The position numbers and the translations under genes are program-made. DNA of 60,063 nt from Labilithrix sp. (GTDB taxonomy: Bacteria > Myxococcota > Polyangia > Polyangiales > Polyangiaceae), in NCBI GenBank assembly GCA_028287035.1, contig JAQBQL010000049.1, forward strand, positions 1 through 60,063, written 5' to 3'. Numbering within the stretch: position 1 is the stretch's first letter; the number at the start of each line of letters is the position of its first letter. The notes below the pieces were generated by a model that saw nothing but the letters and a program-made list of their open reading frames with translations, was not told where the DNA came from and made no database searches. Of the stretch, positions 25,554 through 37,405 are shown piece by piece.

Positions 25554-26063
25554 ATGCCCGAGATCACGCTGCGCCACGAGATCGACACCGACGAGGAGAC
25601 CTACTGGACCCGGTGCGTCTTCGACGCCGAGTTCAACAAGCGCCTCTACATCGATGCGCTGAAGTTCCCGCAGTGGCAGCTCCTCGACTCGAAGGAGGAC
25701 GACGCGAAGATCGTCCGCAAGGTCCAGGTCGACCCGCCGACCGGCAACATGCCGGCGGCGGTGAAGAAGGTCATGGGCGACTCGCTCAAGTACGTCGAGG
25801 ACGGCACCTTCGACAAGAAGGCCAAGCGTTACAGCTTCAAGGTCACGCCGAGCACCCTCGCCGACAAGACGAAGGTGGCCGGTGAGATGTGGGTCGAGAA
25901 GCTCGGCGACAAGAAGATCACGCGCGTCACCAAGATCAACGTCGAGGTGAAGGTCTTCATGGTCGGCGGCATGATCGAGGAGCGCATCCTCGGCGACCTC
26001 CGCAGCTCGTACGACAAGGGCACCGTCTTCACGAACGAGTACATCAAGGAAAAGGGCCTCTAG
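25554..26063 (+). CDS. DUF2505-family protein
   Basis: A soluble 169-residue protein with the pattern of DUF2505 (related to the START/SRPBCC lipid-binding fold). It has alternating strands and a long C-terminal helix with MIEERILGDLRSSYDKG. The SRPBCC fold usually forms a pocket for a hydrophobic ligand; the ligand here is unknown. It lies 6 nt downstream of the histone-tailed protein and 5 nt upstream of the CcmB-like gene, so the three are probably one transcript. Confidence 0.8.
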   Translation: MPEITLRHEIDTDEETYWTRCVFDAEFNKRLYIDALKFPQWQLLDSKEDDAKIVRKVQVDPPTGNMPAAVKKVMGDSLKYVEDGTFDKKAKRYSFKVTPSTLADKTKVAGEMWVEKLGDKKITRVTKINVEVKVFMVGGMIEERILGDLRSSYDKGTVFTNEYIKEKGL

Positions 26064-26068
26064 GCCGC

Positions 26069-26869
26069 TTGGCTCTGGCGGTCTCGTCCTCCTCGCCACC
26101 CGAGCGCCGCCCGCGGGTCGTTCGCCGCCCGAGCGCGCTCGCGGTGGCCTGGGAGATCTGCAAGAAGGACATCCGCATCGAGCGCCGCACGGGCGAGGTC
26201 GTGGCGACCGCCGGGGTCTTCTCGGTGGTCGTCGGTTTCCTCGCCAGCATGGCGTTCCACGTGAACACGGCGACGAACGCCGCGACGTGCGCGGGAACGA
26301 TCTGGATCACGCTCTTCTTCGCGGCGGTCCTGTCGTTCGGTCGGCTCTGGCAACGTGAGCGGGACGAGGGCGCGCTCACGGGGCTGCTCGTCGCGCCCAT
26401 CCCGCGCGCCTCGATCTTCGTGGGCAAGGCGCTGGCGACGTTCGTGATGATCGCGCTCGTCGAGGTGCCGCTCGTTGCGCTGTGTCTCTTCGTGTTCCAC
26501 ATCGACTTCTCGAACGGTCTCGCCCTCCAGCAGCTCACCGGCGAGGAGCTCGCGGCGGCGAAGGCCTCGGCCTCGTTGCACCTGCCCGCGTTTCTCGGGC
26601 TGCTGGCGATGGGCACGGCGTCGCTCTCGTTCGTCGGCACGCTCTTCGGCGCGATGACGGTGCGGACGAGCGCGCGCGACCTGGTGCTCGCGATCGTGCT
26701 CTTCCCTCTGCTGTCGCCGGTCCTCGTGTGCGGCGTCGTCGGCTCGCGTAAGGCGTTCGAGCTGCAGCCCTTCGAGAGCTATTCGGGCTTCCTGGGCCTG
26801 ATGTCGGTGAGCGTCCTCATCACCCTCCTCCTGGGCATCGCCCTCTTCGGCCCGCTGGTCGACGACTGA
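26069..26869 (+). CDS. ccmB: CcmB-like heme exporter/ABC-2-type membrane protein
   Basis: A 266-residue inner-membrane protein with six predicted helices after a short basic N-terminus. It has the CcmB pattern: KKDIRIERRTGE, then FGRLWQRERDEGALTGLLVAPIPR, and PLLSPVLVCGV. CcmB with CcmA and CcmC moves or releases heme for cytochrome c maturation. No ccmA or ccmC lies in the window. The start is uncertain: TTG 26069 sits 5 nt after the DUF2505 stop, and GTG 26144 would give a 241-residue protein nearer the family's usual length. Confidence 0.8.
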   Translation: MALAVSSSSPPERRPRVVRRPSALAVAWEICKKDIRIERRTGEVVATAGVFSVVVGFLASMAFHVNTATNAATCAGTIWITLFFAAVLSFGRLWQRERDEGALTGLLVAPIPRASIFVGKALATFVMIALVEVPLVALCLFVFHIDFSNGLALQQLTGEELAAAKASASLHLPAFLGLLAMGTASLSFVGTLFGAMTVRTSARDLVLAIVLFPLLSPVLVCGVVGSRKAFELQPFESYSGFLGLMSVSVLITLLLGIALFGPLVDD

Positions 26870-26901
26870 CCTGCCGCGCGGCCCGCGGCGTGTGCCGGGT
26901 G

Positions 26902-26978
26902 CACAAAGTCGTTCGGATCCCCCTCGAACCCCACGCGCGCCGCGGGGGGTCTCGGGTCCACAAAGTCGTTCGGATCCC
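26902..26978 (-). repeat. two inverted copies of the GGATCC-centred repeat
   Basis: Cores at 26902-26921 and 26959-26978, exactly 57 bp apart, both read CACAAAGTCGTTCGGATCCC. They are the reverse complement of the core in the five direct copies that follow, differing at one inner base. They fill the start of the 419-bp gap between the CcmB-like gene and the oxidoreductase. Confidence 0.8.
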
Positions 26979-27003
26979 CCTTCAATCGACCGCGCCACCC
27001 GGG

Positions 27004-27270
27004 GATGGCGCGCAGCGGCGGAGGGTCGTGAGGGATCCGAACGGGTTTGCCGGGTGCGGTGATGGCGCGCGGCGGCGGAGGTCGTGAGGGATCCGAACGA
27101 GTTTGACGGGTGCGGTGATGGCGCGCAGCGCGGAGGTCGTGAGGGATCCGAACGAGTTTGGCCGGTGCGGTGGTGGCGCGCAGCTCGGAGGTCGTGAGGG
27201 ATCCGAACGAGTTTGGCCGGTGCGGTGGTGGCGCGCAGCGCGCAGGTCGTGAGGGATCCGAACGAGTTTG
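27004..27270 (+). repeat. five tandem 55-57 bp direct repeats
   Basis: Each unit starts near G[A/G]TGGCGCGC and carries the core GGGATCCGAACGAGTTTG. Cores lie at 27032-27049, 27088-27105, 27143-27160, 27198-27215 and 27253-27270 (spacing 56, 55, 55, 55). The first copy has one base change in the core. The last unit lacks its normal end. This, together with the two inverted copies, accounts for most of the gene-free stretch 26870-27288; nothing else is seen there. It has no open reading frame with protein-like content. Confidence 0.88.
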
Positions 27271-27288
27271 CGCGCCGGCCACCCCGGA

Positions 27289-28659
27289 TCAGCGCGCCGG
27301 AAGCGACAGGATGGCCGCGGCGACGACGTCCGCTTCCGACGCAAGGGCCTGCGCGTCGAACGCGGTGCCCGCCACCTCGCCGACCGCGAAGACGCCCTCG
27401 CGGATCCGCCCCGCCGCGCCCGGCCGCACGACGAAGCCTCGCCGCTCGTGCACCACGTCCGCGCCCGCCTGCTCGGGCAGCTCGTAGGCCGGCGCGCGCG
27501 GGGCATCGACCACCACGAGATCCGCGGGATACTCGGTCACGACACCGGCGGCCCGCACCGTCACCGCGCGGACGCGCGTGGCGCCGCGCACCGACACCGG
27601 CTCGCCCTGCACCAGGGTCACCGAGCGCGCCGGCCTGCCGCCCCTGTCCCGGGCCTCGACACGGTCGACCTCGCGCGCCGCATGAGCAAACGACTCGCCG
27701 AACGGCCCCCCGTGCTCGGCAACGATCACGACCACCCGTTTCGCCGGCAGAGCGTCGTGCGCGAGGAGAACGCCCGCGGCCCGTGCGCTCATGACGCCCG
27801 GCACGTCATTGCCCTCGAACGCGAGCGCCCCGTCGTGCGCGCCGGTCGCGAACACGAGCGCCCGCGCCTCGAGCACCTCGGCGCCGCCCGGACCGACCAC
27901 CAGCAAGTCCTCGCCGTACATGCCCCCGGCCACCGTGCTCGTACGAAGCCGGATCTTCCCGGTCTCCGCGGCTTGCGTGAAGCATGCACGTATCTCCGAG
28001 AAGGCCTCGGCCTCGCGCGCCCCGAGCGCCCGCATGCTGCCACCGGCGACGAGCTGGTCGTCGACCACCTCGACCGACCGCCCACCGGCGGCGAGCCGCG
28101 TCGCGAGCGCCATCCCCGCCGCGCCCGCGCCCACGATGACGACGTCCACCGCCCGGCGCGCCGCCGCTCGCGGAGCCTCCACCGCCGCCGGCAGCCGCCC
28201 CAGCCCCGCCACCCGCCGCGCGAACGCCTGCATGACGTTCTGCACGCCGGGCACGCCCGCGAAGAGCTCGTGATGGTTCATGCCGTCCGGGAAGAACCAG
28301 TCGGTCATCCGCAGGAGGTCGGCCTCGCGCGGGCCGAGGCGGTTCTGCGTCACGACGGTGGTTCCCTCCTCGGCGGGAACGAGGCACGTCATGACATTCG
28401 GCGCGTCGTCGACACGCGCGAGGCAGCCGTCGCACGCCGCGCGCATGCATGACGGGCCGCGCGGCCGATGAAACTTCGGGCTCCGCGCGATGACGAGCCG
28501 GTCCGCCCCGAGGAGCGCTGCCGCGACGGGCTCACCGCGCTCGGCGACGATCGGCTCACCATCGAGGGTGATGGTCACCGGATCGCGGAGCACGCGCCCC
28601 CCGGACGCGGACCGAGGCCGTGACGGAGGAGAGGACGCGCCGCGCGAGCGAGAAGCCAC
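27289..28659 (-). CDS. FAD-dependent oxidoreductase with N-terminal 2Fe-2S-type domain
   Basis: A 456-residue enzyme related to the alpha subunits of sarcosine oxidase, HcnA/HcnB and amine-linked proline/opine dehydrogenases. The N-terminal ferredoxin-like domain has a Cys cluster, SCMRAACDGCLAR, with a further Cys about 20 residues on. The FAD domain starts VVIVGAGAAGMALA near residue 170, and a second nucleotide site is near AKRVVVIVAEHG. The C-terminal GVFAVGEVAGTAFD closes the FAD domain. The bacterial alpha subunit normally works with beta and gamma subunits that are not seen here. The substrate is likely an amine or glycine derivative (inference). The start is GTG 28659 or a GTG 23-28 codons later. 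Confidence 0.87.
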   Translation of the reverse strand: MASRSRGASSPPSRPRSASGGRVLRDPVTITLDGEPIVAERGEPVAAALLGADRLVIARSPKFHRPRGPSCMRAACDGCLARVDDAPNVMTCLVPAEEGTTVVTQNRLGPREADLLRMTDWFFPDGMNHHELFAGVPGVQNVMQAFARRVAGLGRLPAAVEAPRAAARRAVDVVIVGAGAAGMALATRLAAGGRSVEVVDDQLVAGGSMRALGAREAEAFSEIRACFTQAAETGKIRLRTSTVAGGMYGEDLLVVGPGGAEVLEARALVFATGAHDGALAFEGNDVPGVMSARAAGVLLAHDALPAKRVVVIVAEHGGPFGESFAHAAREVDRVEARDRGGRPARSVTLVQGEPVSVRGATRVRAVTVRAAGVVTEYPADLVVVDAPRAPAYELPEQAGADVVHERRGFVVRPGAAGRIREGVFAVGEVAGTAFDAQALASEADVVAAAILSLPAR

Positions 28660-28717
28660 GGCCGCGCATCCTACGCTTTACTTTCCGGCCGCGCCTCGTG
28701 AGACTGCGTCATCGTTC

Positions 28718-29335
28718 ATGCGACTCGGTCTGCTCGGTCCAGCCGGTAACGAGGTCGGCGCCCTCGGGCGTGCCGCCGAGTTCCTGCTCAACGGCGCCCG
28801 CGTCCACCGCGCGATCTACCTCGGCAACGACGGCGCGCTCGACCGGGCGGTCGCCGCCTGGGCGCGCAAGCTCGTCGGCGACGACCCGAGCGACGATGCC
28901 GCCTGGCGCCGCGCCGCTGCCGTGGCCTCCGCCGGCACGCCGGAACAGATCGACAAGTTCGTCCAGACCGAGCGTGCCCGCCTTCGCCTGAAGTCGCTCG
29001 AGACGCTCCCCGAGGACGTCGCGCGGACGATCGAGATGATCGGCGATCGCGTCGCGGTGCTCATCCACGACAAGGCGCTCCTCGACGAGGAGGACATCCT
29101 CGCCGCGAACCTCCTCTTCTTCGGCAAGAGCGAGGCCCCGGTCATCCGCAGGATCGGCGCTCGCTGGTTCGTCACCCCCGGTCCGATCGGCTGCGCGGGC
29201 GGCGGCATCGCGGTCGTCGACGACGACGGCGACGACGTCGCGGTCACGATCCACGACAGCAGCGGCAAGGCCACGCAGCGCGAGGTCCTCACCGCGCAGC
29301 GCCAGGCGAAGCTCCGCGTGCAGGGCGAGGGATGA
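28718..29335 (+). CDS. degenerate metallophosphoesterase-like protein
   Basis: A 205-residue protein. Its strand order looks like a YfcE/calcineurin-type phosphoesterase: MRLGLLGPAGNEVGALGRAAEF, then RAIYLGNDGALD, later VAVLIHDK and RWFVTPGPIG...GGIAVV. The metal-binding residues typical of active enzymes (DxH, GDxxD, GNH and GHxH) are missing or changed, so it probably lacks phosphatase activity; this reading of the fold is by eye. It overlaps nadD by 4 nt, so it is co-expressed with NAD synthesis. ATG 28718 was chosen as the natural N-terminus; the frame opens further upstream. Confidence 0.72.
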   Translation: MRLGLLGPAGNEVGALGRAAEFLLNGARVHRAIYLGNDGALDRAVAAWARKLVGDDPSDDAAWRRAAAVASAGTPEQIDKFVQTERARLRLKSLETLPEDVARTIEMIGDRVAVLIHDKALLDEEDILAANLLFFGKSEAPVIRRIGARWFVTPGPIGCAGGGIAVVDDDGDDVAVTIHDSSGKATQREVLTAQRQAKLRVQGEG

Positions 29336-29916
29336 GCGCGGCTTCGACCTCCGCGCCGATCACGGGCGTCTTCGGCGGCAGCTTCAACCCGCCGCACCTC
29401 GCGCACGTCCTCGCCCTCGCGACGGTCCTGGCCCGCTTCGACGTCGAGCGAATCCTCGTCGTCCCCACCTACCAGCATCCCTTCGCGAAGGCGCTCGCGC
29501 CCTACGAGGACCGCGTCCGCATGTGCGAGCTCGCGATGGGCTTCTTGCCGAAGGTCGAGATCTCGCGCGTCGAGGAGCAGCTCGGCGGCGAGAGCCGCAC
29601 GCTGCGCACGCTCGAGCACCTCCGCGCGCAGCACCCGTCGTGGTCGATGCGGTTCATCATGGGCGCCGACCTCGTCCTCGAGTCCGCGAAGTGGTTCGGC
29701 TTCGACCGGATCACCGAGCTGGCGCCCCCCATCGTGCTCGGGCGCGTCGGCGTCGCCTACGAGGGCGCGCCGGTCGCGGTGCTGCCCTCCATCTCGAGCA
29801 CCGAGGTGCGGGCCGCCATCGGCGCCGGCCGCTGGGATGCCCTCGAGCCGCTCGTCCCGCGCACCGTCCTCCAGCACGTCCGCGCCAAGGCCCTCTACCG
29901 CACGAGCAACGCATGA
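29332..29916 (+). CDS. nadD: nicotinate-nucleotide adenylyltransferase
   Basis: Joins nicotinate mononucleotide to AMP from ATP, the step before NAD synthetase. A 194-residue enzyme with the nucleotidyltransferase signature GGSFNPPHLAH (residues 15-25) and the C-terminal SSTEVR motif. The middle FIMGADLVLESAKWF matches the family. It overlaps both the upstream phosphoesterase-like gene and the downstream DUF2520 gene by 4 nt, forming a three-gene operon. Confidence 0.95.
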   Translation: MSAASTSAPITGVFGGSFNPPHLAHVLALATVLARFDVERILVVPTYQHPFAKALAPYEDRVRMCELAMGFLPKVEISRVEEQLGGESRTLRTLEHLRAQHPSWSMRFIMGADLVLESAKWFGFDRITELAPPIVLGRVGVAYEGAPVAVLPSISSTEVRAAIGAGRWDALEPLVPRTVLQHVRAKALYRTSNA

Positions 29917-30749
29917 AGATCTTCGTGTTCGGCGCCGGCAAGGTCGGGTCCGCCCTCGCCCGTGCGCTCCGCCGCGCCGGCGACGACGTGACCCTCCGCC
30001 CCGCGCGCAAGGGCCTGCCGCGGAAGCCGATCGACGCCGCGGTGATCATCCTCTCCATCCGCGACAAGCAGCTCGCCGAGGTGGCGACCGCCCTCGCCGC
30101 CGGCGCCCTCGTCAAGAAGAGCGCGGTCGTCGTCCACAACTCCGGCGCGATGCCCGCCGACGTGCTCGCGCCGCTCCGCGGTCACTGCGCCGGCGTCGCG
30201 CAGATGCACCCGATGATCTCGTTCGCCTCGAAGAGCTTCTTCCCGACGCTGACGCGCGGCCAGTGCCACGTGAAGGGCGACGCGCCCGCCGAGCAGCGCG
30301 CCCGCGCCCTCGCCAGGAAGCTCGGGATGACGCCGCGCACGTTCGCGAAGGTCGATACCGTCGGCTATCACGCGGCAGCAGGGCTCGTCGCCAATGGCGC
30401 GGCGGCGCTCGCGGCGATCGGACAGGAGCTCCTCGTCGCCTCCGGGGTGCCGGCGGCCGACGCGCCGCGCATGCTCGGCCCGCTGCTCCGGTCGGTCGCG
30501 GAGAACGTGGAGGCGCTCGGCTTCCCCGAGGCGCTCACCGGGCCGGTCCGCCGGGGCGACGCGGCGGGCATCGAGCGTCAGGTGGCGCTCCTGAACGAGC
30601 GGCTGCCCGCGGCCCTGCCGCTCTTCCTCGCGAGCGCGCGCGCCCAGTTGCCGCTCGCGCGCCAGCTCGCCGACGCGCCGGCCGAGAGCTTCGACGCGCT
30701 CGAGAAGGTGCTCGCGAAGATTGACGGTGCGCGCCGACCGCGGGCGTGA
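29913..30749 (+). CDS. DUF2520-family Rossmann protein (putative NADP-dependent reductase)
   Basis: A 278-residue protein with the dinucleotide-binding start MKIFVFGAGKVGSALARAL, a second block VVVHNSGAMPADVL and a C-terminal helical DUF2520 domain (GYHAAAGLVANG). The fold resembles F420-dependent or 6-phosphogluconate dehydrogenase-like reductases that act on small metabolites. No substrate can be deduced. The ATG overlaps the nadD stop (ATGA), so it is linked to NAD production. Confidence 0.85.
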   Translation: MKIFVFGAGKVGSALARALRRAGDDVTLRPARKGLPRKPIDAAVIILSIRDKQLAEVATALAAGALVKKSAVVVHNSGAMPADVLAPLRGHCAGVAQMHPMISFASKSFFPTLTRGQCHVKGDAPAEQRARALARKLGMTPRTFAKVDTVGYHAAAGLVANGAAALAAIGQELLVASGVPAADAPRMLGPLLRSVAENVEALGFPEALTGPVRRGDAAGIERQVALLNERLPAALPLFLASARAQLPLARQLADAPAESFDALEKVLAKIDGARRPRA

Positions 30750-30877
30750 AGAAGGTGACGGCCGCGCTCGCGGCAGCACGAGCGTGCGTCCTTCCGCGCA
30801 TTTGCCTCTGAACACGCCATGGACCGGCTCTTGCCCTTGGACTCACACACGCGCTCGCCCTCGCGCAGCACGAGCGT

Positions 30878-34830
<3,953 letters not shown>

Positions 34831-34834
<4 letters not shown>

Positions 34835-35166
34835 ATCGCGTCAGCTCGCTCTATCGAAACATTCTCGTCGCCTCGCTCGCGTGTGGTCTTGCGTGCACCA
34901 GCCTCCTCGGCTGCGCTGCGGAGGCCGGCGACGAGACGAACGACGGCACGGAGTCGTCCGAGAACGATCTCCGCGCGGTCCAGGGCGCGCGCGTCGTCGC
35001 TCACAGCGCCAGCGGCAGCTTCGAGGGCCTTCGCCTCGTGACCAGCCCCGGCGCGGGCGGCCCGCAGGACGTCCCCGTCGTGGAGACCGGTCCCGGAAGT
35101 GGTCCGCAGCCGGAGCCCTGGAAGGGGCAGGGCGCGAAGACCATCGTGGCGTCGCCGCGTAAGTAG
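34831..35166 (+). CDS. small hypothetical lipoprotein
   Basis: A 111-residue protein starting at ATG 34831, overlapping the regulator stop by 4 nt. A signal peptide of about 27 residues ends in LLGC, so it should be lipid-anchored after export. The rest is acidic and low in complexity with a Gly/Pro-rich segment and no known motif. Its position between a sigma-54 activator and a membrane kinase suggests an accessory or sensory role, but this is inference. Confidence 0.75.
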
Positions 35167-35191
35167 GCGCCTCGCCTGCTAGGCTTCGCGC

Positions 35192-37396
35192 GTGGAGGAG
35201 CTCCGCGCACGAACCACCCTGTTCTGCGGCGTCATCGCATTCGCGATCGCGCTCTCCATGCTGCTGCGCGGCCGGCGCATGCAGCACTGGCTGTTCGCCG
35301 CCTTCTCCACGTGCGTCGCGTTCTGGTACGTGAGCCAGTCGCTCTCCGACCTCATGAAGGGGCTCGGGTTCGAGCGCGTCACCGCGGTGCTCACGGTGCT
35401 GCTGCCGCAGTTCGCGGTGCATCTCTTCGACTCGATCACCGCGCTCGAGGGGCCGGACAAGTCGCCCGAGCCACGGTCGAAGCTCCCGAAGATCGCGACC
35501 GCGCTGCTCCTGCCGATGCTCGCGGTGGCGCTTTCGCCGTACCACGACGCCTCCGCGCTCATCCGCGCGCTCGTGCTCGGGGCGCTCTACTTCTACGTCA
35601 TCGGTCTTCTGGCGGCGGCGCTCATCGCGCTCTGGCTGCGCGGCCAGAAGAGCCCGTCCCGCGCCGTCCGCGACCGCATCCGCTTCCTCGCCGCGGTCGG
35701 CGCGCTCGCGATGACGTTCACGCTCGCCGACTTCCTCGCGTTCCTCGGCGTGTACCTGCCGCCGATCAGCGCGGTGCTCGCGATCGTGTTCCTCTTCGTG
35801 CTCGCCGAGTCGCTGCAGCGTCCGCGCCTCGCCGACCTCTACGAGCTGTCGGGGCGCCTCCTCGTGTCGACCGCGCTGGCGTTCGCGCTGGCCGGCATCT
35901 TCTACGTCTTCATCACGTACATCGGGCGCTTCGGCGCGATGTACCTGAACGCGGTGCTCGCCGCGATCGTCTTCCTCGTGCTCTTCGAGCCCCTCGAGCA
36001 CGAGGTCGAGACGCGCATCAACCGGTTCTTCTTCCGCGAGCGCTACGACCTCGAGACGAGCGTCGTGGAGCTCCGTCGTCGCCTCGCGCACACGCTCGAG
36101 AACGAGGAGATGATCCAGGTGGTGCTCGCGGGTCTCGAGCGGTCTCGCCGCGTGACCTCGTGCGCCATCTATCTGCGTGACCTCGACGACAGCGGCTTCG
36201 ACGTCGTGGGCTCGGTCGGCGCGCACCCCCCGCCGCGGCTCGAGGCGCTCGCGATGCGGCCGCTGCTCGAGCGCCTCGACATGTCACTCTCCCTCGAGGA
36301 CCTCGCGCGCGAAGCCGAGATCGAGCGCGGCGCCACGGGAGGCAATCCGCGGGAGGGTCTCGCCCCGACGATGACCGCGGTGGAGGCGCTCGGCGCGTTC
36401 AGCTCCTCGGTCATCCTCGCAATCCGCGGCGACTCCGAGGCGCTCGTCGGCCTCATGTGCGTCAGTGACGAGCGCGTGCGCGACGCCTTCACGCCCGAAG
36501 AGGCGGTGCTGCTCGAGACGGTTGCCGCGCAGATGGGCGTCGCCATCGCGAACAGCCGCATCTACGCGCGAATGAAGGAGCGCGATCGCCTGGCCGCGCT
36601 CGGCTCGATGGCGGCCGGTCTCGCGCACGAGGTGAAGAACCCGCTCGGCGCGATCAAGGGCGCCGCGCAGCTCCTCGAGGAGCTCGGCGTCGGCGGCGAG
36701 TCCGAGCCCGACCCGACGGTGAAGGAGTTCCTCGGCATCATCCTCGAGGAGACCGACCGCCTGAACCGCGTCGTCGGGAGCTTCCTCGACTACGCGCGTC
36801 CGCATGCCGGCAACCCGGTCCCGGTCGACATCAATGCTGCCGTGAGGCGCAGCGTGCAGATCCTCTCGAGCCAGCAGGCCGACGGCCTCGAGCTGCGGCT
36901 CGAGCTCGCCGACGATCTGCCGCGCGCACGCATCGATCCCGAGAAGCTCCGCCAGGTGCTCCTCAACCTCGTGCAGAATGCGATCCACGCGATGGAGGGC
37001 AACGGCCGCGTCACCGTCGCCACCTCGCATCGCAAGAGCTCCGGCCGGGGCAACTGGGGCGCTGGCCCGCCCAGCGAGCGTTCGGGCACCTCGCTCACCG
37101 GCGAGAGCGCCGGGAGCGAGCTCGTCGAGATCTCGGTCCACGACACGGGCCCTGGCATCAGCCAGAAGGTGCTCAAGAACCTCTTCGTCCCGTTCTTCAC
37201 GACGAAGGAGAAGGGCACCGGGCTCGGCCTCGCGATCAGCCAGAGCATCGTGCAGAACGCGGGCGGAAACATCTCCGTCCAGAGCGTGGCCGGCACGGGC
37301 ACGAAGTTCGTCATCAGCCTCCCCACGGCCGCCGACACGGTGGCGACCCCGCTGCCGACGCCCTCGTTCGATCCGGCGCCCGCTGCGCTCGAGTGA
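35192..37396 (+). CDS. membrane sensor histidine kinase, NtrB-like
   Basis: A 734-residue kinase starting with GTG. Residues 1-280 are highly hydrophobic with about eight membrane helices, like the 7TM/histidine-kinase-associated sensor modules. A GAF-like domain follows (about 300-465). The dimerisation domain has LAHEVKNPLGAIKGAA (His479) and the HATPase part has NLVQNAIHAM, DTGPGI and GTGLGLAI. It resembles NtrB-type kinases that control sigma-54 regulators. It lies 25 nt after the small lipoprotein gene and is convergent with fhs (9 bp). Confidence 0.93.
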   Translation: MEELRARTTLFCGVIAFAIALSMLLRGRRMQHWLFAAFSTCVAFWYVSQSLSDLMKGLGFERVTAVLTVLLPQFAVHLFDSITALEGPDKSPEPRSKLPKIATALLLPMLAVALSPYHDASALIRALVLGALYFYVIGLLAAALIALWLRGQKSPSRAVRDRIRFLAAVGALAMTFTLADFLAFLGVYLPPISAVLAIVFLFVLAESLQRPRLADLYELSGRLLVSTALAFALAGIFYVFITYIGRFGAMYLNAVLAAIVFLVLFEPLEHEVETRINRFFFRERYDLETSVVELRRRLAHTLENEEMIQVVLAGLERSRRVTSCAIYLRDLDDSGFDVVGSVGAHPPPRLEALAMRPLLERLDMSLSLEDLAREAEIERGATGGNPREGLAPTMTAVEALGAFSSSVILAIRGDSEALVGLMCVSDERVRDAFTPEEAVLLETVAAQMGVAIANSRIYARMKERDRLAALGSMAAGLAHEVKNPLGAIKGAAQLLEELGVGGESEPDPTVKEFLGIILEETDRLNRVVGSFLDYARPHAGNPVPVDINAAVRRSVQILSSQQADGLELRLELADDLPRARIDPEKLRQVLLNLVQNAIHAMEGNGRVTVATSHRKSSGRGNWGAGPPSERSGTSLTGESAGSELVEISVHDTGPGISQKVLKNLFVPFFTTKEKGTGLGLAISQSIVQNAGGNISVQSVAGTGTKFVISLPTAADTVATPLPTPSFDPAPAALE

Positions 37397-37405
37397 GCGG
37401 CGCGG

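Noticed and set aside
26870..27288. An insertion sequence or CRISPR array in the repeat region
   Set aside because: No transposase frame or target duplication; the repeat units are tandem with no unique spacers of constant length between them.
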